Below are positions 49,261 to 59,286 of a DNA stretch of 64,000 bases, piece after piece. This stretch comes from Paramicrobacterium agarici (GTDB taxonomy: Bacteria > Actinomycetota > Actinomycetes > Actinomycetales > Microbacteriaceae): NCBI RefSeq assembly GCF_002563955.1, contig NZ_PDJE01000001.1, forward strand, positions 310,001-374,000, given 5' to 3'. The position numbers were made by a program, and so were the translations under genes. Within the stretch, counting starts at the first letter, position 1. Each line of letters begins with the position of its first letter. Below the pieces are notes generated by a model. The model was not told the DNA's origin. It was given only the letters and a program-made list of their open reading frames with translations, and searched no databases.

Positions 49261-50508
49261 ATGACGAACGCTCCAGCTCCGACAGCGCCTGACGCGACGA
49301 GGATCGAATCGGCGCCCGTGCTGCACGGTGACTCGTCGCTCATGTTCCTCTTGGAGGGCTACATGTTCGGACACCGCCGCTTCGAAAGGTTCGACACCGA
49401 GGCGTTCCGCACGCGGCTCATGGGTCGCTCCGCAACCCTGCTTCGTGGTCTCGACGCCGCGCGGTTCTTCTACGAGGGCGCTCGCTTCACGCGCCAGGGC
49501 GCGATGCCGCGCTCGGTGCTGCACTCGCTGCAAGACGAGGGGAGCGTGCAGACGCGGACCGGCGCACCGCATACCGCGCGCAAGACAATCTTCACGCGGA
49601 TACTCGATGCCGGCGGAGAGGACGCGCTCGCTCACGCGTTCGCTGACGAATGGGATCGCGCGCAGGCGCTGTGGGTTCAGCATGATGAGCTCGCGCTCAT
49701 GCCCGCGGTCGAGCAGGTGCTCACCGATGCTGCCCTGCGGTGGCTCGGCATCTCGGAGCCGCCGCGCAGACGGCGCGAGCTGGCACGAGAGGCTGCAGCA
49801 ATGATCGATGGAGCCGGATCGTTCGGACCGCGCAATTGGCGGGGCCGGATGCTGCGGCAAGCGACCGAGCGCTGGGCACGCGACGTCGTCCGCGCGCAGC
49901 GCACCCGGCGCAGCGACGACAGTTCGCCGCTCGCGATCCTCTGCTCCGAGCTCAGGGACGACGAGGTCGCGGCAACGGAGTTACTCAACCTGCTGCGGCC
50001 GACCGTGGCCGTTGCCCGGTTCATCGCGTTCGCGGCGCTTGCGCTGCACCAGCATCCGCTCTGGCGTCAGCGCGCACGCGACGACGACACGGCCGCGAGC
50101 ATGGTCGCGCAGGAGGTGCGGCGAGCCGCTCCCTTCTTTCCGGCGATCGGCGGTCGCGCGACCGCGTCGACGGAGTGGCGGGGCATCCGGTTCGGCGCAG
50201 GCGACTGGGTGATCGTTGATCTCTTCGCGACAAACCGACATCCGCGTGAGTGGGAGAACGCCTGGGAGTTCGACCCCTCTCGCTTCACACATGAGTCTCC
50301 CGAGCGGGTCGTCGCTCAGGGCGCGGGGCCGATTGCACTCACACACCGGTGCCCGGGCGAACCGGTCACCGGAGATCTGCTGGCGGTCGCGATCGGGCGG
50401 CTGGCCCGTTCAGACTGGCGGGTGCTGCCGCAGAACCTCGACGTCGACCTCTCACGATTGCCGGCGCGCGCGGGGAGTGACGGGATGCTCGTTCGGTTCA
50501 GGAGCTGA
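49261..50508 (+). CDS. Cytochrome P450 of the CYP152 peroxygenase type
   Basis: A 415-residue cytosolic heme enzyme. The heme-binding cysteine is Cys364 in THRCPGEPVTGD, matching the GHRCPGE form of fatty-acid peroxygenases. Arg246-Pro247 in LLRPTVAVARFIAFAA replace the usual acid-alcohol pair, the signature of CYP152 enzymes that use hydrogen peroxide directly and bind the substrate carboxylate with the arginine. No reductase gene is nearby, which agrees. It may hydroxylate or decarboxylate fatty acids. The end overlaps the convergent SRPBCC gene by 11 bases. Confidence 0.88.
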   Translation: MTNAPAPTAPDATRIESAPVLHGDSSLMFLLEGYMFGHRRFERFDTEAFRTRLMGRSATLLRGLDAARFFYEGARFTRQGAMPRSVLHSLQDEGSVQTRTGAPHTARKTIFTRILDAGGEDALAHAFADEWDRAQALWVQHDELALMPAVEQVLTDAALRWLGISEPPRRRRELAREAAAMIDGAGSFGPRNWRGRMLRQATERWARDVVRAQRTRRSDDSSPLAILCSELRDDEVAATELLNLLRPTVAVARFIAFAALALHQHPLWRQRARDDDTAASMVAQEVRRAAPFFPAIGGRATASTEWRGIRFGAGDWVIVDLFATNRHPREWENAWEFDPSRFTHESPERVVAQGAGPIALTHRCPGEPVTGDLLAVAIGRLARSDWRVLPQNLDVDLSRLPARAGSDGMLVRFRS

Positions 50509-50983
50509 CAGCCCCGGATTCACGGTGCGCTGTCGGGTCGCTCCCGCTCGGCCCGATTCCCTCGGCGAGATACGCAAGCCGGTGCAGGGTTTCAGCGTTG
50601 CGCATGCGGAGCAGCACATCGACGAGCATGCTCGGCAGATACTTCGCCGGACCGCTCACCGGATTCTCGCGAATGCGCACGAGGCTCCCGTCGGCATGCG
50701 GTTTCACATCGATCCTCACGTGAGCTTCACCAATGGGCCAGCTGCGTGCTCTCAATTCCATGCGCCGTGGCGGATCCCACGTCACGCAACTCGTGCTGTC
50801 GTCGATGAGCGCGGGCCACACTCCCACCGAATGGTGAAGGCGCGCTTCCGGACCTGGCCAGGCGTCGTCGACGGCGCGCATGCGCGAGGCCCCGACGACC
50901 CAGCCCGGGTACAGCCATCCGTCACCCAAAATGCGAAAGACCGCGTCAGGATCGCAGCGGAAACGTCGTACGTTCTGGGCCAT
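50498..50983 (-). CDS. SRPBCC (START-like) family protein
   Basis: A 161-residue protein with the helix-grip fold: MAQNVRRFRCDPDAVFRIL, WLYPGWVVGASRMRAVDD, then sheet residues to LHRLAYLAEGI. It resembles polyketide cyclase/lipid-transport proteins of Streptomyces and mycobacteria. The start is ATG 50983 with GGAGG 5 bases upstream. It converges with the P450 and overlaps its end. A hydrophobic ligand is likely, though no link to the P450 is proven. Confidence 0.85.
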   Translation of the reverse strand: MAQNVRRFRCDPDAVFRILGDGWLYPGWVVGASRMRAVDDAWPGPEARLHHSVGVWPALIDDSTSCVTWDPPRRMELRARSWPIGEAHVRIDVKPHADGSLVRIRENPVSGPAKYLPSMLVDVLLRMRNAETLHRLAYLAEGIGPSGSDPTAHRESGAVSS

Positions 50984-51091
50984 GCATCCTCCGACCGTCT
51001 GTGACGAGCAACCCGATGACTGCCCGCAGGATTTCAATCAAGCACAGCAGTTCCCGCGCGCCAACGGGGTTGACATCGCTCGGCTGCCGAG

Positions 51092-52216
51092 TCAGCCGAC
51101 GTGACGCTCGTCGGGTCCGTTGTACTCAGACAAGGGCCGAATGAGTGCATTGTTTGCCAGCTGCTCGGCGATGTGCGCCGTCCAGCCCGCGACGCGCGCC
51201 GCGACGAACAGCGGCGTGAATGTCTGCGTGTCGAAGCCCATGAGGTTGTACGCAGGGCCCGAGGGGTAGTCGAGGTTCGGCTTGATGTTCTTGCGCTCCC
51301 CCATCGCGGTCTCGAGCGCCTCGTACAGTTCGAGCATGTCGCGCCTGTCGTAGTGCTCGACGAGCGTGTCGAGCGCCTGCTTCATGGTCGGCACGCGCGA
51401 GTCGCCATTCTTGTAGACGCGGTGGCCGAACCCCATGATCTTGCGCTTCTCGGCGAGCGCGTCATCGAGCCATTTTTCGGCAGCATCCGCCGTCTTGATC
51501 TCGTCGAGGGCTTCCATGACGGCTTCATTGGCTCCGCCGTGCAGCGGCCCCTTGAGCGCACCGATCGCGGCGGTTACGGCGGAGTAAACGTCGGCGAGCG
51601 TCGACGTGACGACGCGTGCCGTGAACGTTGACGCGTTGAAGGAATGCTCCGCGTACAAGATCATCGACACGTTGAACGCCCGCTCGACGACCTCGTGCGG
51701 CTCTTCGCCGAAGGTCATCCAGAGAAAGTTGGCGGCGTAGCCGAGGTCATCGCGCGGTTCGACGAGGTCTTCGCCCCGGCGCCGACGCTGATCGAAGGCC
51801 ACGATTGCGGGAAGCTGCGCCAGCAGATACATCGCGCGGCCCTCGTTGAGGTTCGCATCGGTGACACCCCCCGGCCGCAGCAGCGTGTCATCGAACGTTC
51901 CCAGCTGGCTCACGGCGGTGCGCACGACGTCCATGGGGTGGGCGCTCGTCGGCAGCGCGCTGATCAGCTTCTTCGTGCGCTCGTCGAGCGGCCGCAGCGA
52001 CCGCTCGTGCTTCTCGAACTCGGCGCGCTCGTCGTCGGTGGGAAGCTCGCCGTGCCACAGCAGATACGCCACCTGCTCGAAGCTGCACGACTCGGCCAGC
52101 TCCTGCACGGGGTATCCGCGATAGAGCAGGGAGTTCGTCTCGGGATTGACCTTCGAGATCGCGGTGTAGTCCGCGACGACTCCGGCGAGACCCTTTTTGA
52201 TGTCGGTGTCGGTCAT
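51092..52216 (-). CDS. prpC: 2-methylcitrate synthase/citrate synthase
   Basis: This enzyme condenses propionyl-CoA with oxaloacetate to 2-methylcitrate. The 374-residue protein has the citrate-synthase residues: AEHSFNASTFTARVV (first His), GPLHGGANEAVMEAL and GFGHRVYKNGDSRV (second His). The length fits the short gram-positive type II/PrpC enzymes. ATG 52216 follows AAAGGAG. Last gene of the operon, 49 bp after prpB. Confidence 0.94.
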   Translation of the reverse strand: MTDTDIKKGLAGVVADYTAISKVNPETNSLLYRGYPVQELAESCSFEQVAYLLWHGELPTDDERAEFEKHERSLRPLDERTKKLISALPTSAHPMDVVRTAVSQLGTFDDTLLRPGGVTDANLNEGRAMYLLAQLPAIVAFDQRRRRGEDLVEPRDDLGYAANFLWMTFGEEPHEVVERAFNVSMILYAEHSFNASTFTARVVTSTLADVYSAVTAAIGALKGPLHGGANEAVMEALDEIKTADAAEKWLDDALAEKRKIMGFGHRVYKNGDSRVPTMKQALDTLVEHYDRRDMLELYEALETAMGERKNIKPNLDYPSGPAYNLMGFDTQTFTPLFVAARVAGWTAHIAEQLANNALIRPLSEYNGPDERHVG

Positions 52217-52265
52217 CGTGCTCCTTTGCCTGAGTGGTGACGAGTGCACTCTACGTCGATGGGTG

Positions 52266-53165
52266 CTATTTCTCGACAGTGAAGTTGAAGATGGTCGCGT
52301 CGAAATGGTTGTACGACTCGTAGTCGATGAGGTCGTAAAGCTCGCTGCGGTGCTGCATGGCATCGAGCTGCGAGGTGAGTGCGCCCTGCTCATTCAGCGT
52401 GTCAAGGGCACGGGATGCTGCGCCCATGGCCATACGCAGAAGCGAGACGGGCCAGATCACAATGTTGATGCCGACGCTCGCGAGCTGCTCTGTGGTGAAC
52501 AGCTCGCTCTTGCCGAACTCCGTCATGTTGGCCAGAACCGGCACGTCGACGGCAGCGCGGATCGCCGCGAACTCGTCGAGCGAGCGCATCGCCTCGGGAA
52601 AGATCGCGTCGGCGCCAGCATCCACCAGCTTCTTGGCGCGGTCCTTCGCCGCGTCGAGACCGTCGACAGCGCGAATATCGGTGCGCGCCATGATGAGAAA
52701 GTTCGGGTCGCGTCTGGCGTCTGCGGCCGCACGGATGCGCTTGAGCGCCGTCTCGTCGTCGACGACCTGCTTGCCGTCGAGGTGCCCACAGCGCTTGGGG
52801 TTCACCTGATCCTCAATGTGCGTTCCCGCCAGCCCCGCGTTCTCGAGCTCTTGAATCGTGCGGGCGACGTTCATCGGCTCGCCGAAACCGGTGTCGGCGT
52901 CGACGATCGCGGGCAGGTCTGTCGTGCGCGCGATCTGCGCCGCGCGCCCTGCGACCTCCGTGAGCGTCGTGAGGCCGATGTCCGGCAGGCCGAGGTCGGC
53001 GCTCAGCACGGCGCCCGAGATGTATACGCCGTCGAAGCCCTTGCGCTCGATGAGCCGCGCGCTGAGCGGATTGAACGCACCGGGGAACTGCAGCAGCTCA
53101 CCGGTCGCAAGGCGATCGCGAAACGCTGCGCGTTTGGCGGCAGCATCCGTCTGCGAATAAAGCAT
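52266..53165 (-). CDS. prpB: Methylisocitrate lyase
   Basis: It cleaves 2-methylisocitrate to pyruvate and succinate. The 299-residue protein belongs to the PEP mutase/isocitrate lyase fold: VYISGAVLSADLGLPDIG, DADTGFGEP (metal binding), HIEDQVNPKRCGHLDGK (active-site cysteine loop) and NMTEFGKSELF. Start ATG 53165 shares a base with the prpD stop (TGATG), so the two are coupled. Confidence 0.96.
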   Translation of the reverse strand: MLYSQTDAAAKRAAFRDRLATGELLQFPGAFNPLSARLIERKGFDGVYISGAVLSADLGLPDIGLTTLTEVAGRAAQIARTTDLPAIVDADTGFGEPMNVARTIQELENAGLAGTHIEDQVNPKRCGHLDGKQVVDDETALKRIRAAADARRDPNFLIMARTDIRAVDGLDAAKDRAKKLVDAGADAIFPEAMRSLDEFAAIRAAVDVPVLANMTEFGKSELFTTEQLASVGINIVIWPVSLLRMAMGAASRALDTLNEQGALTSQLDAMQHRSELYDLIDYESYNHFDATIFNFTVEK

Positions 53166-54688
53166 CAGAACAGTCCCTTCGTCGTCGGCACCGAGGCGAG
53201 AACGCCCGGATCGACAGTGAACGTGAGTCCCGCGAGCTCGTGCGGCTCGAGCTCGGGAAGGCGCTGCGCGACGTCGAGAAAGCGCTCGATCTCGTCTGAC
53301 GCGACGACGGGCTCCGCGAGCGTGCGGAACTTCTCGATGTAGTTGGCGCGGGCGAACGGACGGGCGCCGAGCGGATGGGCATCGGCAACGGCGATCTCGT
53401 CTGTGATGGTGCTGCCGTCGGCGAGAGTGATCTCCACGCGACCCCCGAACGCCTTCTCCTGCGGGTCGAGCGAGTGGTAGCGCCTGGTCCACGCGGGGTC
53501 CTCCTCCGTCGTGACGCGCTTCCACAGTTCGACCGTGTCGGGACGGCCGGCGCGCTCGGGAGCGTACGAGTGCCCGTGATGCCACTCACCGTCTTGCAGC
53601 GCGACAGTGAAGATGTAGGGGATCGAGTGGTCGAGCGTCTCACGGGATGCTGCGGGGTCGTACTTCTGCGGGTCGTTCGCCCCCGAGCCGATCACGTAGT
53701 GGGTGTGGTGCGACGTGTGCAGCACGACGTTCCGGATCGCGCCTGGCTCCAGCAGCTCCGGGTGCTCGTTGTGCAGCCTGCGCGCGAGGTCGATCCACGC
53801 CTGCGCCTGGTACTCGGCGGAGTGCTCCTTGGTGTAGCTGTCGAGAATTGCGCGCTTCGCTTCGCCCTTCTCGGGCAGTGGCACCTCGTACCGCCCCTCG
53901 GGTCCGTCGAGCAGCCAGGCGATCACGCCGTCTTCGCCCTCCCAGATCGGTTCGGGCGACGTCTGGCCGCGCATGGCGCGATCGACCGCCTCGACAGCCA
54001 TCTTCCCGGCGAACGCGGGTGCGTGCGCCTTCCACGTGGAGATCTGCCCCTTGCGCGACTGACGCGTGGCGGTCGTCGTGTGCAGCGCCTGGCCGATCGC
54101 ATGAAAGATCACCTCGGGGTCGAGGTGCAGCATAGTGCCGAGCCCGGCCGCGATGGACGGGCCGAGGTGGGCGACGTGGTCGATCTTGTGCTTGTGCAGG
54201 CTGATGGCCTTCACCAGGTCGATCTGCACCTCGTAGCCGGTGGCGATGCCGCGCACGACGTCACGGCCGGTGCTGCCCACGTGCTGGCCCACGGCGACCA
54301 TTGCGGGAATGTTGTCGCCCGGGTGCGAGTACTCGGCCGAGAGAAATGTGTCGTGGTAGTCGAGCTCGCGCACCGCGACGCCGTTCGCCCACGTCGCCCA
54401 CTCGGGGCTGACCCGGCGGGTCTGCTCGCGGCCGAAAACCGTCGCGCCGTCGCCATTCACCGACACCGGGTGGGTGAGCGCTTGAGCGCGCGCCGCCGCG
54501 ACGGGGGCACGGGTGACGGATGCTGCGGCGACGGCCGCATTGTCGATGACGCGGTTGATCACCATCTCGGTCACGTCATCTGCGACCTCGACATCGTCGA
54601 CGGCGACCTCGGCGATCGCCCACGCGAGCTGATCCTTTCGCTCGAGGTTCTCGTCGCTCCTGTAGGTGCGCAGCTTGTGTGTCTTCAT
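53165..54688 (-). CDS. prpD: 2-methylcitrate dehydratase
   Basis: It dehydrates 2-methylcitrate to 2-methyl-cis-aconitate. The 507-residue length is usual for PrpD of the MmgE/PrpD family. Typical segments are [49 protein letters not shown] and [23 protein letters not shown] 54688 follows AAAGGGAA. No acnD is present; aconitase from elsewhere would complete the step. It follows gntR by 14 bases. Confidence 0.95.
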   Translation of the reverse strand: MKTHKLRTYRSDENLERKDQLAWAIAEVAVDDVEVADDVTEMVINRVIDNAAVAAASVTRAPVAAARAQALTHPVSVNGDGATVFGREQTRRVSPEWATWANGVAVRELDYHDTFLSAEYSHPGDNIPAMVAVGQHVGSTGRDVVRGIATGYEVQIDLVKAISLHKHKIDHVAHLGPSIAAGLGTMLHLDPEVIFHAIGQALHTTTATRQSRKGQISTWKAHAPAFAGKMAVEAVDRAMRGQTSPEPIWEGEDGVIAWLLDGPEGRYEVPLPEKGEAKRAILDSYTKEHSAEYQAQAWIDLARRLHNEHPELLEPGAIRNVVLHTSHHTHYVIGSGANDPQKYDPAASRETLDHSIPYIFTVALQDGEWHHGHSYAPERAGRPDTVELWKRVTTEEDPAWTRRYHSLDPQEKAFGGRVEITLADGSTITDEIAVADAHPLGARPFARANYIEKFRTLAEPVVASDEIERFLDVAQRLPELEPHELAGLTFTVDPGVLASVPTTKGLF

Positions 54689-54702
54689 GGGATTCCCTTT
54701 CG

Positions 54703-55374
54703 TCAGGAGACCGTCTTCTCCGAGTGCGTGGACGCGGCGAGCGCATTAGCGCGGCTGAGGCTCAAGTGAACGTGCGTGGCGTGACCGGCAAGCGCGACAT
54801 CCCCGTCGCGAATCGCCTGGCAGATCAGCAGGTGCTCAGATGCTGCCTGGCGCAGCCGCTCCGGGTTTCGCTGTGCGCTGCGCCGCACTCTCGCCGAGTG
54901 CAGCCGCACACTCCGCAGCGCCTGCGTCAGGTAGGCGTTTCCCGTCGCCGCGTCGATTGCGGCGTCGAGCTCGGCGACCAGGTCGTAGTAGCGCTGCAGC
55001 CCGGTGTCGCCGCCGTCGACGAGCAGTGCCGCATGTGCGAAACGATCGTGCAGGTCGGCAAAGACCCGCTGGTCGCGGCGCTTCGCGGCGAGCCGGGCCG
55101 CCGAGACCTCGAGCGCTTCGCGCAACTCGTAGAGCGCCGAGATGTCGTCGCCCGAGACGTCGGTGACGACAAGGGCGCGAGCGGATGCTGCCTCGACGAG
55201 ACCATCTGCGGTCAGCCTTCCGAGTGCCTCGCGTACGGGCGTGCGGGAGTAGCCGAGCCGCGTGGACTGCTCCACTTCGGTCAGCGTGGTTCCGGGGGGA
55301 AGGGCGCCGTCGAGAATCTCCTCACGGAGCACCGCGTACACTCTGTCGCTTGCGCGCACGTCACCTCCCGGCAT
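54703..55374 (-). CDS. GntR-family regulator of the prp operon (FadR/FCD type)
   Basis: A 223-residue regulator. The winged helix is [45 protein letters not shown]. The FCD ligand domain follows ([36 protein letters not shown], and a final [13 protein letters not shown]), with His and Asp residues suited to a metal-bound acid such as methylcitrate. It is the first gene of the operon and probably represses itself through the palindromes at 55380 and 55445. ATG 55374 or GTG 55361 may start it. Confidence 0.9.
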   Translation of the reverse strand: MPGGDVRASDRVYAVLREEILDGALPPGTTLTEVEQSTRLGYSRTPVREALGRLTADGLVEAASARALVVTDVSGDDISALYELREALEVSAARLAAKRRDQRVFADLHDRFAHAALLVDGGDTGLQRYYDLVAELDAAIDAATGNAYLTQALRSVRLHSARVRRSAQRNPERLRQAASEHLLICQAIRDGDVALAGHATHVHLSLSRANALAASTHSEKTVS

Positions 55375-55379
55375 CCCTC

Positions 55380-55391
55380 AATGTATACATT
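55380..55391. promoter_or_regulatory. GntR-type operator 1 (TGTATACA palindrome)
   Basis: AATGTATACATT is a perfect 12-bp palindrome of the TNGTATACNA type used by FadR/FCD-subfamily GntR regulators. It ends 6 bp upstream of the regulator start, where binding would block the operon. Confidence 0.72.
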
Positions 55392-55444
55392 ATCGTGTCG
55401 GACGCCGCACGCAGCAGCGGAATACCCTCATACACTCGTTTCCA

Positions 55445-55454
55445 GTGTATACAC
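55445..55454. promoter_or_regulatory. GntR-type operator 2 (TGTATACA palindrome)
   Basis: GTGTATACAC is a perfect 10-bp palindrome, 64 bp centre-to-centre from operator 1, so the two lie on the same face of the helix. Shared TGTATACA cores suggest cooperative binding by one dimeric regulator. Confidence 0.68.
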
Positions 55455-55519
55455 CAGCGCGCCACCCGTCGAGGCTGAATGCGCCGTACGCACGTGTTCC
55501 GACCGTGCATCCCGCCTAG

Positions 55520-56584
<1,065 letters not shown>

Positions 56585-56670
56585 CCAGCGCTCTTCTGAC
56601 ATCTGCGGTTGATCTGCATCGCCGCGGCACTGCAAGACGACCGCAACTTTCAGGAACTTGCGCACGGCCG

Positions 56671-58170
56671 TCAGCGGACGCCGCGCATGAGCTTCAGCAC
56701 CCACGGACTGATCGCGATCACAATGAGTCCAAGCGCGATCGCGATGCCGCCGACGATGCCGAAGTAGGTCGCCTCGGGGAGCGACTCGTACAGTTTCGCG
56801 AGCTCGCCCGAGACGGCGGAGCCGAGCGCCACCGAGAGGAAGAACAGCGCCACCATCTGCGCACGCATCGAGCGCGGGGCGAGCTTCGTCGACACCGAGA
56901 GGCCGACAGGTGACAGCAGCAGTTCGGCGATCGTGAAGGTGAAGAGAATGAGCACGATGGCCAGCAGCGGCGTCGTCGCGCCCTGACCGCCCGACCAGAT
57001 GAGGAAGATCAGAAAGGCGACGCCGACACCGGCCGTGCCGAGCCCGAACTTCACGGGCGTTGACGGCTGGCGCTCGCCCCACTTCGTCCACAGCGCCGCG
57101 AAGGCTCCCGAGAGCAGAATGATGAACACGGGGTTGATCGACTGAACCCACGTCGGCGGGATCGCCCAGCCGAATACGTCGAGATTCAGTCGCTGCTCGG
57201 CGTAGATCGGAATCACCGTGAACTGCTGCTGATACAGCGACCAGAAAGCGCTCGAGGCGAGAAAGAGCGGAATGAACGCGTACACGCGGTGCCGCTCAGT
57301 GGTGTCGAGGCTGCGGCTCGTCAGCAGCACGATGAAGTACGCAATGGCCGCGACGACGGTGGCCGCGATGACGATGCCCGGCAAGTTGTCGGCGCGGATC
57401 AGGCCGACCAGGCAGAGCACCACGATGGCGGCGATTGCCACAAGTGCAACCGCGCCCCACATGAGACGCCCCATCCCGCTCAGCGGATTCGGCACCTCTC
57501 GCGCGTTGTCGGGAAGGCCGCGACGGCCGATCGAGTACTGGATGAGCCCGAGCACCATGCCGACAGCCGCGGCGCCGAAGCCGATGTGGAACCCGACGCT
57601 CGACTGCAGGGCGCCCGTGACAATGGGACCGACGAACGAGCCGAGGTTGATGCCGAGGTAGAACAGTGAGAATCCGGCATCCCGCCTCGTGTCGTCTGGC
57701 GCATACAGGGTTCCCACCACGCTCGTGGCGTTCGCCTTGAGGCCTCCGCTGCCGAGGGCGACGAGAATCAGCCCGATGCCGACGCCGACGAATCCCGGAA
57801 GAAGGGCGAGTGCGAGGTGACCGCACACGATGATGATCGCGCTCGCGAACAGCACACGCTCTGAGCCGAACATGCGGTCTGCGAGCCATGCTCCGACGAC
57901 GGTCGAGAGATAGACGCCGCCACCGTACGCCCCCACGATGCCGGCGGCCTCGACCTGCGACATTCCCAGGCCGCCCTCGGTTGCCGAGAAGTACAGGTAG
58001 TAGATGAGGATGCCCTGCATCCCGTAGAACGAGAAGCGCTCCCACATCTCGACGCCGAAGATGTGCGCGAGTTCGCGCGGCTGGCCGAAGAACGAGCGTT
58101 TGTGCGGCTTCTTTCCGTTGGCCGTTGATGCTGCGGTCACGTTGTCAGACGGAGGATGTCCGGAAGCCAT
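56671..58170 (-). CDS. POT-family proton-dependent oligopeptide transporter
   Basis: A 499-residue transporter with about 14 predicted helices. The family motif GVEMWERFSFYGMQGILIYYL supplies the E-x-x-E-R proton and peptide residues. GTLYAPDDTRRDAGFSLFYLGINLG is the second signature. It imports di- and tripeptides. The start is ATG 58170 (the frame is open to TTG 58191). Confidence 0.93.
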   Translation of the reverse strand: MASGHPPSDNVTAASTANGKKPHKRSFFGQPRELAHIFGVEMWERFSFYGMQGILIYYLYFSATEGGLGMSQVEAAGIVGAYGGGVYLSTVVGAWLADRMFGSERVLFASAIIIVCGHLALALLPGFVGVGIGLILVALGSGGLKANATSVVGTLYAPDDTRRDAGFSLFYLGINLGSFVGPIVTGALQSSVGFHIGFGAAAVGMVLGLIQYSIGRRGLPDNAREVPNPLSGMGRLMWGAVALVAIAAIVVLCLVGLIRADNLPGIVIAATVVAAIAYFIVLLTSRSLDTTERHRVYAFIPLFLASSAFWSLYQQQFTVIPIYAEQRLNLDVFGWAIPPTWVQSINPVFIILLSGAFAALWTKWGERQPSTPVKFGLGTAGVGVAFLIFLIWSGGQGATTPLLAIVLILFTFTIAELLLSPVGLSVSTKLAPRSMRAQMVALFFLSVALGSAVSGELAKLYESLPEATYFGIVGGIAIALGLIVIAISPWVLKLMRGVR

Positions 58171-58263
58171 GGCCGCCAACTTAAGTCGCAAAGGTGTGAG
58201 GCAGGTTGGTGCCGCCCGAGTGCGAAATGGACAGCGGGTCCCCGGGCTGCGCTATACCCCCTG

Positions 58264-58995
58264 TCAGCCGTAGAGGTCGAAGCGTACGTAGCGCTCGGCA
58301 GCATCCGGCCCGCCCGTCGCGCCCAGCACCTGGCGGCGCGCCTGGTCGTCGATCGGGTCGTCGCTGAGCGCCGCGAGGTACTTCGCGTGCTCGGCGAGCG
58401 ATGCGATCGCGGCATCCACTCCCACGGATACCTCGACGGCGTGCTGCCCGGTCGGCGAGTTCACGGCGATGTGGCGCACGCCCGGCCAGGGCTCGAGGCC
58501 GTCTGCCGTGAGGTCGGGGAAGATCCATTCGTTTGCAGCGTCGGCGACAGCGTCCATGACGGCGAGTCCGAAAGCGCGATGGTCGGCGCTGTTCCACACC
58601 CCGGGAAACCAAGTCTCGTGAAAGTTCATGGTCACGACCAGCTCGGGCCGGTGTCGGCGGATCGCCGCAGCGATGTCGCGTCGCAGCGCAGGACCGTACT
58701 CGATCGTGCCGTCGGCGTGGCCGAGAAACTCGAGCTCGCTCACGCCGACGTGCGCGATGGCGTTGCGCTGCTCGGCCTCGCGAACGCGGGCGGATTCGTC
58801 GGGCGGCATGCCGGCGATGCCCGCTTCGCCGCGGGTTGCGAGAACGTAACGCACGTCTTTTCCGGCGGCCGTCCACGTGGCGACCGCGGCACCGACGCCG
58901 TACTCGGGATCGTCGGGATGCGCCATGATCACGAGGGCACGCTCCCAGTCGTCGGGCAGGGGCGTGAGGTCGGATGCTGCAGCGGCGTCGTTCAT
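58264..58995 (-). CDS. PIG-L family deacetylase
   Basis: A 243-residue zinc hydrolase that removes acetyl groups from amino sugars or similar conjugates. The zinc and catalytic motif is IMAHPDDPEYGVGAAV (His, Asp, Asp), with the second histidine in VWNSADHRAFG. Actinobacterial relatives include MshB and Mca, but this branch lacks their full motifs, so the substrate is open. ATG 58995 overlaps the stop of the small membrane protein by 4 bases (ATGA). Confidence 0.88.
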   Translation of the reverse strand: MNDAAAASDLTPLPDDWERALVIMAHPDDPEYGVGAAVATWTAAGKDVRYVLATRGEAGIAGMPPDESARVREAEQRNAIAHVGVSELEFLGHADGTIEYGPALRRDIAAAIRRHRPELVVTMNFHETWFPGVWNSADHRAFGLAVMDAVADAANEWIFPDLTADGLEPWPGVRHIAVNSPTGQHAVEVSVGVDAAIASLAEHAKYLAALSDDPIDDQARRQVLGATGGPDAAERYVRFDLYG

Positions 58996-59135
58996 GACGG
59001 CTCGATTGTCGGCGCGTCGCCGCTGGCGGGACTTGAGCCGTTCGGGCGCGAACCCGAGCGGCGGATCGCGGGGATGAAGGCGATCCAGGCGACGGACGCG
59101 ATGGCAGCGCCCATGATCATCGATGCGGCATCCAT
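58992..59135 (-). CDS. Small membrane peptide coupled to the PIG-L deacetylase
   Basis: A 47-residue peptide: MDAASMIMGAAIASVAWIAF forms one hydrophobic helix, then a basic stretch AIRRSGSRPNGSSP. Start ATG 59135; GTG 59144 (VKHM) is another possibility. The 4-base ATGA overlap with the deacetylase gene makes a chance open frame unlikely. It may anchor or assist the deacetylase at the membrane; no family is known to me. Confidence 0.55.
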   Translation of the reverse strand: MDAASMIMGAAIASVAWIAFIPAIRRSGSRPNGSSPASGDAPTIEPS

Positions 59136-59274
59136 ATGTTTCACGGTAGACGGCGGGCGCGCGGCTTGTCGAGGGCACATGGTGTCCGGATGCGGACTCG
59201 TTGTCACGGCGCACCTGCTCACGTTGTCCGCGGGTGCACACCCGTTACCCGGGGTGGATGTCGGCGGCGGGGCC

Positions 59275-59280
59275 CATACT
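59275..59280 (+). promoter_or_regulatory. -10 element of a leaderless fpg gene
   Basis: CATACT ends 6 bases before GTG 59287, with no ribosome site between. Consistent with leaderless transcription. Confidence 0.4.
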
Positions 59281-59286
59281 GGTTCT

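Noticed and set aside
52394..53342. Plus-strand open frame opposite prpB
   Set aside because: No recognisable domain, and the opposite strand is a complete methylisocitrate lyase.
58156..59286. Upstream extension of the fpg-type reading frame
   Set aside because: It is antisense to the deacetylase, and the enzyme needs Pro directly after the start Met, which only GTG 59287 gives.
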